Source: Tricholomella constricta
Taxonomy: Eukaryota; Basidiomycota; Agaricomycetes; Agaricales; Lyophyllaceae
DNA: 64,000 bases
Direction of reading: 5' to 3'
NCBI GenBank assembly: GCA_013368375.1
Contig: JAACJP010000026.1
Coordinates: 310,001-374,000 of the forward strand
Shown: piece by piece, positions 33,201-43,405 of the stretch
Position numbering within the stretch: position 1 is the stretch's first letter
How the letters are laid out: every line of letters starts with the position of its first letter
The notes under the pieces: generated by a model
The model's database searches: none
What the model saw: the letters and a program-made list of their open reading frames with translations, nothing else
What the model was told of the DNA's origin: nothing
Program-made: the position numbers and the translations under genes

Positions 33201-33471
33201 ACACCCTGTAGGATACGACATCACATCGATGAAATTCATCACCGGACGTGACCGCGAAGCTACTGTACTCTACGACGGCGATCTGGTGTTTAACGATACC
33301 ACTGACCCGTCTGCGCCACCGCCTATGGTGGAAGGTCCTCCGCTCCCAACTATCGAGTCCACTACGTCGCCAGCACCCTCTGCTCCATCTAGTTCATCCG
33401 CACCACTGGTCCTGCTACCAGAGGCTAACGCTTCTGATGACCATGCGATGGATGTAGTCGAGAAGGCTTAA
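30265..33471 (+). CDS. Outer element third ORF (ORF3), interrupted by a MITE
   Basis: Starts with ATG 30265, 141 nt after pol. The coding parts are 30265-31305 and 31864-33471; removing the MITE and one TA gives an unbroken frame of about 880 codons. Parts: an Arg/Gly-rich N-terminus (RGNSRGGGTRGRRGRNNR), a Pro/Gln-rich stretch, a coiled-coil segment (LLDTIDRLQREVDQQTMAKR), a basic patch (DKRSRTQ), then a long globular region. This region contains RVAFMRLYAMIIARPNLYRE and LTETDVICTLLANRLPVAWI, which align with the corresponding blocks of the inner ORF3. The tail is Pro/Ser-rich. There is no signal peptide, membrane span or enzyme motif. Codon structure is kept over 2.6 kb, implying selection before the insertions. 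Confidence 0.85.
31306..31861. mobile_element. TA-flanked MITE, 556 bp, in ORF3 of the outer element
   Basis: Perfect 37-bp terminal inverted repeats (31306-31342 and 31825-31861), outer bases TGGTGCGGTTCACC, are flanked by TA on both sides (31304-31305 and 31862-31863). A TA duplication points to the Tc1/mariner (pogo-like) superfamily. No transposase frame is present. Excision in silico restores the host frame exactly. Confidence 0.88.
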
Positions 33472-33603
33472 CGACAATGTCGAGTGTACGCCACAGTCAT
33501 GGTAGTCGTCGAAATACATACGCGATCACTAATTGAGCGGGAGTTGTATACTCACGCTTTGTACTTATAATAATAACCATGCACATCCATCTGCTGAGAT
33601 CAT

Positions 33604-33625
33604 ACATTGATCTCAAAGGGGGGTG
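33604..33625 (+). other. Hairpin and polypurine tract before the outer 3' LTR
   Basis: TGAGATCA pairs perfectly with TGATCTCA around 33595-33615. AAAGGGGGGTG then directly precedes the 3' LTR, a good plus-strand priming polypurine tract. Confidence 0.7.
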
Positions 33626-33859
33626 TGTAACGACGGCGCGTTACAATACGTCTATATTGAGACGCGACCTGTTTGGCATTACCTTCTGGTAATGCACGAC
33701 CATCTTTGTTATGCGTATATAAATGTCCTGTACAGTTTATGCTTAGATAATCCTTTGCACCTTCACCCTGTACACGTACTTAGCAGAATCCCACAGATTG
33801 GTCTAGCTTAACGTGTCTGGTGTCTCGCAAGGATCCCCCAACCCCGTACAACCGTTACA
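33626..33859 (+). repeat. 3' LTR of the outer element (234 bp)
   Basis: Identical by eye to the 5' LTR at 12433-12666 over all 234 positions and followed by the duplicated target TATAG. Confidence 0.95.
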
Positions 33860-36800
33860 TATAGGAAATGCCGTAGCGTTTCCACCACGTCATCCTCGCA
33901 TTGTTCACATTTCAGGGAGTTGACGGCTTGTAGGCGGTGGAGATGTTTGTTGAGCGGGGCGTGCCCGGTTCGCAGCTGGACTAGTAGGCTGTGTTGGCGT
34001 CTCGTGAGTCCCTCCGCGACTCGTCGAAAGTTCGGGAATGGGAAGCCGTCTTTGAGATGTTCGTATTTCGCGTATCGGGGCGATTTCTGCCAGCGTTCTT
34101 GCCATTTCGTTTTGAGGTAGGCATTGTGGATCTGCTTCAGTGCTGATATGCTTGTTGGGAGTTCGCCGTCGAGTTTCCGTATGTATGCTGGTAGTCGGTT
34201 TGATAGGCTGGTCGTGCCCTGGGCGGCGTCCTTCGCTGCTTTGTCGACAAGTTCATTTCCGTCAGCCCCGGAGTGTCCCGATATCCACGAGATTTGAAGG
34301 TTGAAAGTTGGTCGATGCCGCTCGTTTCGTGCGATTTGTCGAGCTTGCTCGTGTATTGCATCGAAGTGATAATGGCTTTGTCGCTGCCGGTAAATCGCTA
34401 GAGACTGAATGACGCCTTGGTTGTCGAGAGCGAGCGAGGTCGATCGTGGTAAGGCTGTTTCGATCAGTAACTGCATACCTAGGGCCACGCCTACGGCTTC
34501 CGCTTCAAAAGTCGTGTTGCGGCTGAGGGGTCCTAAGTGGTATTGTAGTTTGACGGGCGGTTTGTTGTTGACGATGAGTATGGCTGCTGCTCCCGCTTGT
34601 CCTTTGTAGCCCGATCCGTCCGTGTATATCTTGATGTGGGCCCGGTTGTCGAGATCTTCCTGGAGTGACGCCTCTCTCGTTTCGGCGATTTGCGTGGTGA
34701 ACGGGTGTTGGTAGGTTGGCAGCTGGCGGACGGGATTTATTGTCTCGATGTCGTTCGGGTCGAGGTGATAGATGTCTGTCAAATTGTGCAGTGGTGAGCG
34801 ATGACGTTTAATGTTATACCTTGTGCAGTTCCGAACGCGTTTATGCAGCGGGTGTGCCTCAGGTAGAGCAGCTATTCGCATCGCCGACCGATGGCAGATC
34901 TTGTCCAGGAGGAGGTCGACGGGCGGGAGGTTGGCGTGGAGTTCGAGTGCGTCTGTCGGGGCGGATCGCATTGAGCCGGTTATTGCGATGAGTGCCAGTC
35001 GCTGTATCTTTGCCATTTGTTTAGCCGGTCCCACTGAGCCAGAGTCTCGTTTGTGTTGTGGCTGTCTCCGAATCGGTGTGTACCAAACATCGGCGGCGTA
35101 GGCGAATTTGGGGACCGCTACTGCTGTGAATAAACGTTCCATGAACTCGGGCTTGATACCCGTCGAAGGTCGTGTGATCCGTTTGAACATAAGGGCAAAT
35201 TTGGTGCCCTTCCCCATTGCGTACTTGGCGTGTTGTTTCCATCGAAGTTCGTCGTCGACCATTACGCCTAAAAACCTGGCAACGTTAGTCGGTTGGATCG
35301 TTGTGCCTCGCAGGATGATTGGTGGTCGCGCTCTTCGAATAGTCTTGCCTTGCCGGTTGGGGTCAGCGTCTCTTCGTTGCGTGAAGTGGAGTAATTCGAA
35401 TTTGCTTGTTTCGAATTTCGAGTTGTGTTGGTCGGACCATCTGTAAGCGCCTCTTCGTCGTTCCATCATCTTCTTGAGCATACCGTTGGTTTCTTCGAAG
35501 GAGGCTCCAGAGGCGAGGTAGGCTCTGTCGTCAACGAAACCCAAAGCCATCTGGCGTCGTCCTTTCGGGATCTCTAACAAGTCAGCATTGTAGAAGAGGT
35601 ATAGTATCATGGATACCGGATCTCCTTGGCCTATTCCGTTAGTTACGTTGAACCAGTCGGAGGTGTAGTCGTCGAATTTGAGCTTGGTCCTCCTGCCCGT
35701 CAGTAGCCGTTCTGTGAAGTTGACATAAGCTTCCGGTACTTGTCGTTTTCGCATGTTGTGAAGCAATCGGTCCAACACCGCGTTAGGGAAGGCCCCTTCG
35801 ATGTCGAGGAAGAGGGCGGACACCACTCTCCCTTGGCGCCACTCGTGCTTAATCCAATTCGTCATCAGGTGCAGCGAGTCCGTTGTCATTCGTCCCGGTC
35901 GGCCTCCGAATTGCGTGCATGGGATCAGTTGGTGTTTCTCCATGATGTGCGTTAGGTCTTTCGCTACAATGGCTGTCAGTAGTTTTGCTAGTGTGTTGAG
36001 TAGGGCTATCGGTCGGTACGCTTTCGCTGCATCGTAGTTTGGTTTCCCCGGCTTTCGTAGTATGACTGTAATGACGTCCCTCCATCCTGGGTAGTAGGTT
36101 TCCAGCGTGAAGACCGCCCTGTAGATGTGCAGTAGATGGTCCTTGATAATCGGGTAGGCCTTCTTGAGGACAATATTGGGTATGCCGTCATTGCCGCATG
36201 CCTTGTATGGGCTGAGTTTTGCGATGCTCCTTCGGATCTGTTCCTCAGTAATCTGTCCGCTGGTCAGCAGGGGCTCGGGGTATGCGTAGGTAGTAGGCAC
36301 CGAGGAGGCTTCTGGTGGGTCCGGAAATAGTGTGCGCGCGAAGAGCCGGCCCTTCTCCTCGTTGGTGACGGCCTCCTTCGTTCGGTTATCGTCGCCGGTG
36401 TACTTCAGTGTTGGGATCCGTGTTTTGCCGCCGTCACCTGTTGGGTCAGTAATATAACGGTTCGCGATCCAGAGTTCCCGTTCCATGGCTGTCTCCAGAA
36501 AGTCTCGCCAGTGTTCGGATTTCGCCTTTAGGATTTCAGCCGCGTACAGTTTCTTCGCTTCGTCCAGTAGTACACTGCTTTCGTGGTTTTCCAGTCCGCG
36601 ATATCGGTGGGCGATGGCGCTCAATCTGTTTACTTTTTTGCGTGAGTTTTCTAAGTCCCTGCTCCACCATCGGCGCGTGTGGGACGTGATCTGTGTCATC
36701 GGTACAACCTCGGCAATCGATTCCTGTAGGGCTTCCGTCAGTTGGGTTACCTGGTGTTGGAAATCGGCCTCCGTCTGTATGGGCTGCGGTGGGGCAAAGT

Positions 36801-37656
36801 CTCGGGCCGTGATCTTGGATTCCAGGTTTTCGCTGAATGCCGTCCAATCCGTCATGCGATAGTTCCTGGTCGGTTCCGTCGAATGCTTCTTAATCGGGAT
36901 GTCGAATATCGAGGCGATGGGTAGGTGGTCAGTACACGGTCCCTGGAGCGCTGGTATCGTTTCACATCTCGTGTGGTAGTCTTCCAGGTTCCCGCTACAG
37001 AAAACGTTATCCGGCCTGGTCCAGTTTTTCGAGCGCCTAGCCTGCAGCGTCGGCATTCCTCTTGGCAGAATCATTACCATGTCAAATTCGGCGAGCATTT
37101 CTATTAGGATCTGCGCGTCCCTCGTTGCTTGCGCTGTGAACAGGTGGTGATTGCGCGCTTCGTCCCAGAGTGGATCGTGTCGATTGAAGTCACCTGCCCA
37201 AATCATGTAGTCGTTTCCTCGTTCGCAGTACTTGTGGCGGTTCGTTTCGATGAAGTCGTTGAGCGCGTCAAGGTTCCGGGAGTGAGTACAGTCGTTGTAT
37301 ATATTGAATAGTGTCAGCCGGCCAAAATCGCCTCGTAATTGGATCGCCGTTAAGTCGTTGTTATTCGGGAGTGTAATTTGTGACCATGTGTTCGTGTCGA
37401 GGTCCGTATTGACGAGCATCACGGACCTGATAGCACTATCCTTGTCAGTAAGGTGAGAAGTGGGGTATATTACTCGCCAGGCTCTGGAGGCTCGTGTTTT
37501 TCTTTCTGAGTCGATGTATGGTCCTTGTATAATTATAATATCCCATTCTTTCGCGAGTGTGTTGGAGTTCAGGAGGTTGTATTGCGCCGTTTTCGATTTC
37601 GCCAGGTTTTGTTGTAGAATTCGCAATCGTTTCGTTGTGGGATCTGGTTCCATCAT
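33860..37656 (-). pseudogene. LINE ORF2: endonuclease, reverse transcriptase, RNase H (main part)
   Basis: ATG 37656 starts 7 nt after the ORF1 stop. About 1266 codons of the element remain here; the last 87 are at 12169-12432. Residues 1-260 form an apurinic-type endonuclease (QQNLAKSK, IIIIQGPY, WAGDFNRHDP, CTDHLPIAS). Reverse transcriptase lies at about 510-790 (KACGNDGIP, ALFLDIEGAFPNA, NGIGQGDPVSMILY, and GFVDDRAYL with the F-x-DD catalytic box). RNase H follows at about 1030-1160 (IYTDGSGYKG, FEAEAVGVAL, WISGHSGADGNELVDKAA). A C-terminal CX2C begins the zinc knuckle. The frame is open; the only damage is the chromovirus insertion, which adds a few foreign codons before a stop. Confidence 0.93.
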
Positions 37657-37663
37657 TAGTTAC

Positions 37664-37926
37664 TTACCGGGTTGTTCCCTCGATAGTGTGGTTCCATGGA
37701 TGGCGATCTAGAGGCCCTCTGACTGGCGTTCGGTCCTGTAGCTGGGGGGCTAAGCTCGAGTTGTTTTTGACCTGCATCCATTGGACGGTCTGACTGGGGG
37801 CAGGCGTCGGTTGGCTGAGGGTCGGGACGAGACTGACTTCGCGGCTGGGTGGCGGTTCGCGACCCGTTTGTTTCTGGCGTTGGCTTTGCTGGACTTGTAC
37901 CGTTGGGTTAGCGTAGGCTGGCTTGG
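37664..37926 (-). pseudogene. LINE ORF1, C-terminal remnant
   Basis: About 87 codons of a Gln/Pro/Ser-rich frame ending in TAA 37666-37664. Tad1-type ORF1 proteins are Gag-like RNA binders, and only the non-conserved tail is left here because of 5' truncation at 37926. The upstream codons in the same frame belong to family copy 1, fused by chance. Confidence 0.6.
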
Positions 37927-37937
37927 GCGAAACCACC

Positions 37938-38110
37938 TGGTCATCGCCATCAACGACGATGACGGTCGTGTTCACGCTGTTGACATTGCCCAAGACTTCC
38001 AATGTGTTTACTGCTCTAAAATCTACAGACTGATGATGGATCGGTATCTCCTTGTCGCAAGACTGCTCGCCTGGACATCGCTGCTTCTGCTTCCAGATCA
38101 CGCAAATCAC
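37938..38110 (-). pseudogene. Unrecognised gene family, copy 1: exon 1 (displaced)
   Basis: Matches exon 1 of copies 2 (39342-39557) and 3 (45471-45686), sharing a coding block like RAVNTLEVLGNVNSVNT and VIVVDGD. Two bases are missing before this block compared with the other copies (CAGTCTGTAG against CAGTCACTGTAG), which shifts the frame. With the exon-2 deletion and the LINE this makes copy 1 a triple-broken pseudogene. It abuts copy 2 directly. Confidence 0.75.
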
Positions 38111-38286
38111 AGATTTCTGAATCATATGTTTCCTAAACCTCTTTTTCCGCCGTCCAAACAGCCGCATTCAGCGGATGAAATAACGAGCAATGTGTTGCAC
38201 GCCACGCTCCACCCCTCGACTGAGTGGCCGTTTCAGGTGGACAAAAGGTACTCTAAAACAAGATTCTCAGTTTCAGCTGTATGCCC

Positions 38287-39557
38287 CTACAGAAATTCAA
38301 AACACCTCCTATGAGACTGAACGGCAGATGTATGAAATGATTTTGAGGCCTCCAATTTCGAAGAAGCAGTCTTCTCCATAATGGACATGTGCCTCATCGT
38401 ATTCAGGGGAAGGGGTCTCTGAGCGGCCGCAAACCGACTTGGAGAGCAGATCAGCTATATGAATGGGGGACGAATACTTGACGACGTACCTTGTGTTCTT
38501 GAGAAGATCTCTACGCAGCTGCACTGCTGCCCACCAACCTAGTCTTCCTCCTGGGTTCATTCGGGCTTCGAAGATACGCCGATGTTCCTCGCGCAAACTA
38601 TCTCTGACAGCAGCGTGCTCGGGCTCGAGTTCGCCATCAGAAAGTACGGGATACTTTCGTAACGTGTAGATCGCGATGTAGCTGATGTAGACATCCAGTT
38701 TGAGCGTCAGCCTCAGCACGCGGAGACCACTGGGTGGATCCAACAAGGTATCAAACAGTGCATCCAAGAATGCTGCACGCGTGGGGAACCGAATATCGGC
38801 GTACTCTTTGGGCAGGGTACTGAGGGACACGGAGCGGTCATGCTGGCGGATATCGACGGAGAAAAATGACTGGGGGTGGAGATAGATTTCCTCTGGGTCG
38901 TCTTCATGCCGTAGATGAGGGAGCTTTGTTGTCCGCAAGTAGATGGAATTTGGGAAGCACGATGGCTGCGCGGGATCAACCATTCGCATCTCGAGCCATC
39001 CAGGAGCGGCCCCATAGATCCTTTCATAGGGAAGGCTGGATGTGATAGTGAGAGCGGCTTTTTCTAGGTCTTCATCTGGGACAAGCAGCTGGAGGGCGAA
39101 CAAGCTGGTTGGAACAAAGTATACGAACGAGAGCGCGTCTTCCGCCCATACAAGACATGGAATATTGGCCCGAGTTATAGCTAGCGCTGGTGCAAGGCGA
39201 AGACATTGAGTCTCGATGCTGTCTGTACTTTGGTCGTAGAAGTGTAGCATGGATACGTGCTACCTGGTGAAACCGCGATTGGGGAGCTGGAAAGGCTGGA
39301 AATGTCTATATCGTAATATTAAAGTCACCGTGCGAAACCACCTGCTCATCGCTATCAACGACGATGACGGACGTGTTCACCCTGCTGATGTTGCCCAAGA
39401 CTTCCAATGCGTTCACTGCTCTAAAATCTACAGTGACTGATGACGGGTCGGCATCTCCTCGTCGCAAGACTGCTCGCCTGGACACCGACTCTGACGCTGC
39501 TTCTGCTTCTAGATCAAACCGAACGCGTCTCCAAGGCCCGATAAAGATAAGTATTAT
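38287..39557 (-). pseudogene. Unrecognised gene family, copy 2 (start codon lost)
   Basis: Exons by comparison with copy 3: 39557-39342, 39259-38490, 38437-38287, all in frame and without internal stops. The codon matching copy 3's ATG is ATA, and no other in-frame ATG precedes the conserved block. It is therefore either a recent pseudogene or uses a start within exon 2 (MLHFYDQ at 39250). The predicted product of about 370 aa shares blocks such as CLVWAEDALSFVYFVPTSLF and FFSVDIRQHDRSVSLSTLP with the other copies. No known domain was recognised. Confidence 0.6.
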
Positions 39558-39619
39558 CGGCGACCATCGTACGCGAACCTATGGATGAGCGCGAGGGTTC
39601 AGATTGATTATAAGATTTA

Positions 39620-40354
39620 GTCACCTGCGTAATTACCGAGATGTCTCGCGTACTTGCATCCAGAGGTCAACTAAGTAGATTATGATGATACTCCTCGCCT
39701 CCGATATGACTTCGTTGGCAATATCAGGCTTGAATTTCCCACCATGATCACTTATAAAAAAAAAGAATACCCCGTCACAAACGGCCTCGCGCAAGCAGAC
39801 CACTAAACGACGTACTAGTCTCGATGTGTCAACTGAACCATTGAGGCCCCTCGCTTGCGCTTACCACGTCCCTCACGCAGAATATACGAGCCTCCAATCC
39901 CCCACGGACGCTGCCCGGCCCACGAAACAACAGCCAAGGCGTCGATAAAGGGAGTTGTACCGGGCCACATCAACCGAGAAGTGTAATGGAGCAAAGAGAT
40001 TCGACCTCAGTCGCAGACGCAGTCCACATTGTTATACGCAGCCCTTCCGAAGGCCTGTGTCCAGTGAGTGGTATAGACTGGCGTAAGCAGCGTATGTATG
40101 GGTCGAAGCAGCGACGAAAATCCAGAAGCTAGCAGTAAAAGTCTCCAATGCGGGTGAGATTGACCGGCAGCAGAGTTTTGTGTTCGTTTTCCAAGTTCAA
40201 CGATATTGCTTGATTGAACTTGTCGGCTGTGCAGCCTTCGCAAAATATGGAAACTGAATAGAAGCTCCCGAATCCCAGAGCCTGTCGAATATCCGCTGGC
40301 CCGTATAGTACTTCCATTCGACTTATCAGGAATGAGGATTTCGAGTTGCGGGGT
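39620..40354. repeat. Segmental repeat R, copy 2 (partner at 8419-9061)
   Basis: Same orientation and order of matching blocks as copy 1, with small insertions such as an A-rich stretch near 39755-39770. It lies upstream of family copy 2, while copy 1 of the repeat lies downstream of family copy 1. This fits an old tandem array of units. Confidence 0.7.
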
Positions 40355-40370
40355 CTAACTACCCTCGCCC

Positions 40371-41390
40371 GTGCGCTCCGAGGATGCATTGAACATGCCG
40401 AACGTAGCCCCACCGAGCGCGGCGCAGAACATCTCGGGCGAGATGCGCACGTTCCGTGGACGTGCGGTGTCGGCGGCACGCAGTTCATTTGCAGCCGCAG
40501 GAGCAGGAGACGTAGAAGGGCCGGGGATAGGTGCGGCGTGCAGGTTCTTCTCGCGCAGTGCGCCGGAGACGTCTGTCTGTCAGAGAGAGCAGGAGCCGGG
40601 GCCGGGGCAGGAAAAGACGGGGTCGAGGTAGGAGAGAGCACGGGCGCGGGAGGGGTGACTGGTAAACCTGGCGCCGCTCCTCCACAGGGGCCGATTAAGT
40701 AGGGAGAAGAAGGGGCGGCTGAAAATAGCGTGGCATTTGAGGTGGGGAAGGACCTTGCGCAGTTAGTGTTCGCGCCGGATGGGTGTAACCTTGAGTGCAG
40801 TCTCGCGGGATTGGCACGCTGTGCGCGTGTTCCGTGTGGGGAGTGGGGCGGAGAGACAGATGATGGCGCTACGCTGTAGGCGCACACGCGCGGTCGTGGA
40901 AGGCGTAGGATGGGCGCCGGATACGAAGTGGGCAGCGTTGGGGACAAGGCACCGGACGGTGCATATGTTTGCTATGGACCCGATTGCGAGCGGGCAGTGC
41001 GGGGAGGCGAACGTCGTGAGTCCTGTTGGTCGCTTCTTGTGCGCGTACGAGCTAATTGTCTATGTAGCATAGTATCACGGAGATAGCCCAGTTGTGCAGA
41101 TCCGTGCACCAGTAGCGCCTGCCTCTATCCCGCACGCCGACCCGCTCACGTCCACGTTACTCCCGACACCCGAGCATACCCTCCCTACTGCCCGTGTGTC
41201 GCTCATGGCCGACTCTCCCACCTCCCCGCCACAGTCACCTACCCTCCCCATGCTCGTATCCGGCAGTGCGGTGCGCAGGTGCAGAACATCCTCTTCGATT
41301 CAGTGGACACCTCACTGTCGCTGCGGCGCGTCGCGCTTAAGCTCCGGCCGAAGGAACAGGGGCTGGGCGCGGGTCATGGTCAACTCCGCT
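40371..41390 (+). pseudogene. Decayed WD40/BCAS3-like gene remnant
   Basis: Fragments in two frames resemble the WD40/BCAS3 type of phagophore protein. They include SDDALNMPNVAPP-like and FRGRAVSAARSSFAAA near 40380-40500, LVFAPDGC changing frame into SRDWHAVRVFRVG near 40750-40850, and WAPDTKWAALGTRHRTVHMF near 40910-40970. Pieces like IRAPVAPASIPHADPL and ILFDSVDTSLSLRRVALKLR follow at 41100-41340. Frame changes and stops between the pieces show it is not functional. The family name is from memory of the conserved RTVHVF-type motif and is moderately sure. Confidence 0.5.
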
Positions 41391-41673
41391 TTGTTTGTTG
41401 AAGGGAAGCGAAGAGCGATATGAAAAACGACGTCGACAAAGGACTCCATGTCGTCACGAATGGCGTGAACAAGATCATTCTGTTTGAAAAGGCGCCAAGA
41501 AATGAAATCCCAGGTGTCCTGGACGACAAGATAAGATGAGCTATGTAAGTCAGGATACCTAACAATGAATCTCGCAAGGTCCCAGTCGTAGAAAATACCG
41601 CGTCCATCTTCGTCAGTAAGAAATTTTTTTAAACAGATGTCGCGATGGACAACCTTACGCTTGCCGATGGGCT
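41370..41673 (-). pseudogene. FunK1-type protein kinase fragment
   Basis: The minus strand reads KVVHRDICLKKFLTDEDGRG, then IFYDWDLARF, DTWDFISWRL and HAIRDDMESFVDVV. This is the catalytic-loop-to-lobe part of the fungal FunK1 kinases (HRD, DWDLA, TGTWQFMS-like and DDLESF-like boxes). The catalytic-loop Asn is replaced by Lys and no N-terminal half was found. FunK1 genes are typically multicopy in Agaricomycetes, and this is a relic. Confidence 0.6.
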
Positions 41674-42539
41674 ACAGTCTGTTGTCAGTACGAGTTGACG
41701 CGAGAAGCCGGCGCAACTCACCAGTGAAGGCATCAGTGAAGACCTACACCAACTACTTCGATGAGGTAAATGATTCGAGCCGTTTCCCGATCAACGCAAC
41801 GATAAAGCGATGTTAATTGACATTGGGACACTAAAGGTGGTGCCCCGCGCTTTTATCCGTAGTTCCAAGCCGTCAAAGATACCGAATAGCTGTAGATGTG
41901 GCAAGGTGACCGTTCGGAATAGATCGACTGAAAGGTCGTGTTCGTCGGTTGTGATACCTCACAGCGTCAGTTGCAAAGGTGTCTTGGCGAAGGAGGCAAG
42001 CATTACGATAGGTTCGACCGTTCGAGAAAGTATCCGATAATACTAGGTTTTAGGGGAATAGCAGTACCAGTGACGGATATCTCAATTACAGTTCCGTTAC
42101 TGGTGACTTTCTCCACTGCCAGCAGCAACCTCAACAGACTCATCTCCCAGACCATAAATTTTATCGTCAGAGCGAATCTTGTCGATGCGAGCATGTTTGC
42201 CACTTGAAATGGAGAGGACGAGGCGATGGCGTAGGTGCTGGTGGCCGCTGAAGTGGAGGAGACTGCTCATGGTAAGTCGTGGAGGTCAAACAGTGTCAGA
42301 AGTCTTCGGCGCGGTGTCAGTGTCACCAGGGATGATGGTGCATCGAAACCTTTGGCTTCGCTCCCAGGATTCATCTATGAATAGATGCCGAGGATTCCAG
42401 TACCGTATAAAGCAAGTGGCCATTCATGGTGATTCCTCGTTCTCTCCTCAACTGCCACCTCTGTAAGAACAGCCTCTATCACCTGCGGGGACACCAATCT
42501 GATCGCGACTCATCTTTACAATCTGATCAAGGCTATACG

Positions 42540-43192
42540 ATGAGCATCCTGTCAACCTTGCCCAAGCGTCTTACCGTGCCAGCCAGGCTCATATTCAAGG
42601 CAGCAGCGGAAGCTAAAGTGCCAGCTATCTTGTTCGGGGGTGCAGCTGCTAAAATCAACGGAATGAATCGTGACACTAAAGTACAAAAGAAGATTTTAAT
42701 TCCAGCACGTTATACTGATGCATGAGCCCCCTCAAGGACCTCGATATTAATATGAAGTCCATTGGAATCACTCTTCCTTCTTCATTCTATACTCGTGTTG
42801 GATCTGCCAAACACCGCCTGACGGCAACTTTCAATCGGGAGACAAATGATGCCATTAGATGCGACATTGTAGCCCATGCAGACATCGAAAAATTCTTGCC
42901 ATACACAGCCCTAGAGGAGGATATCCGTTACGCATTGCCACCATTGCTCCTAGCAGACAAGATCAGGACATATGGCGAGCGCGCCAGGGGAAACGACCAG
43001 AAACGAAGCAATGATCTAGATGATATTACACAAATGATTGACATGATGTTGGAGAAGCAGGAAGTCATGCCCAAGGAACTAATAGACTGGATCCTCACAA
43101 AGGATGTGATGGAAAGGTTCTGGGCTACTGTAGGGCCAGCAGACGCGGTCACCTACAAACATTTTCTTGAACTGGTTAAAGTCCCTGTCTAG
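42540..43192 (+). CDS. Small nucleotidyltransferase-fold protein
   Basis: Exons 42540-42680 and 42737-43192; 198 aa. Splicing the 56-nt intron (GTACAA donor, TACTGATG branch-like motif, CTCAAG acceptor) joins NRDTK to DLDINM. This creates the GG-(x)n-DxD pattern of the nucleotidyltransferase superfamily (LFGGAAAKINGMNRDTKDLD). A later CDIVAH could supply the third acidic residue. The C-terminal half (LPPLLLADKIRTYGERARGN, then DLDDITQMIDMM) fits the helical part of minimal nucleotidyltransferase-like proteins, which are numerous and mostly uncharacterised in Agaricomycetes. Without the intron the motif is destroyed, which is why this model was chosen. Substrate unknown. Confidence 0.7.
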
Positions 43193-43405
43193 CGATGTTT
43201 TTCACAAAAATCTCCATTCAGCTTGCTGACTCGGACCAAAAGCATCAGTATCACAGTTTGGACTTTCAGACCCTCACCAATCACTTCCTAATATGGTCTC
43301 TTCCCTATCCCGTCCTCGCTAAATACTTACGCCACAGTGCCGCGCGCCGTGGCCCATTTTCCCATTCAAACAATCACACTCTGTTTGCTATACTTTACTT
43401 GAACC

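Larger units (their letters stand above)
12433..33859 (+). mobile_element. Outer Ty3/gypsy chromovirus (21.4 kb with insertions, about 10.5 kb without)
   Basis: Two 234-bp LTRs (12433-12666 and 33626-33859), identical by eye, are flanked by the 5-bp duplication TATAG (12428-12432 and 33860-33864). Order inside: gag, protease, reverse transcriptase, RNase H, integrase, chromodomain, then a third ORF. It sits in the LINE ORF2 in opposite orientation. It is itself split by the inner chromovirus inside gag and by a MITE inside ORF3, and gag has one nonsense codon, so this copy is dead on its own although its LTRs look recent. Confidence 0.95.
11211..37926 (-). mobile_element. Tad1-type non-LTR retrotransposon (LINE), 5'-truncated, with later elements nested inside
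   Basis: The element reads on the minus strand. Its 3' poly(A) is the T-run 11211-11233 and its 5' end is at 37926. An 11-bp target-site duplication, GCGAAACCACC, flanks it at 11200-11210 and 37927-37937. Its own sequence is 11211-12432 plus 33865-37926, about 5.3 kb, interrupted by the outer Ty3/gypsy element and by a hAT-type MITE. It codes for the end of ORF1 and a long ORF2 with endonuclease, reverse transcriptase and RNase H, the order typical of fungal Tad1 LINEs. Loss of most of ORF1 fits the usual 5' truncation during target-primed reverse transcription. Confidence 0.92.

Noticed and set aside
12433..33859. Giant transposon (Starship-like) reading of the 21-kb element
   Set aside because: No tyrosine recombinase or cargo genes. 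All content is explained by two nested LTR elements and a MITE.
40129..40947. Long minus-strand frame of 272 codons
   Set aside because: Pro/Ser/Ala-rich shadow opposite the WD40/BCAS3-like remnant. No motif, and the plus strand explains the conserved words.
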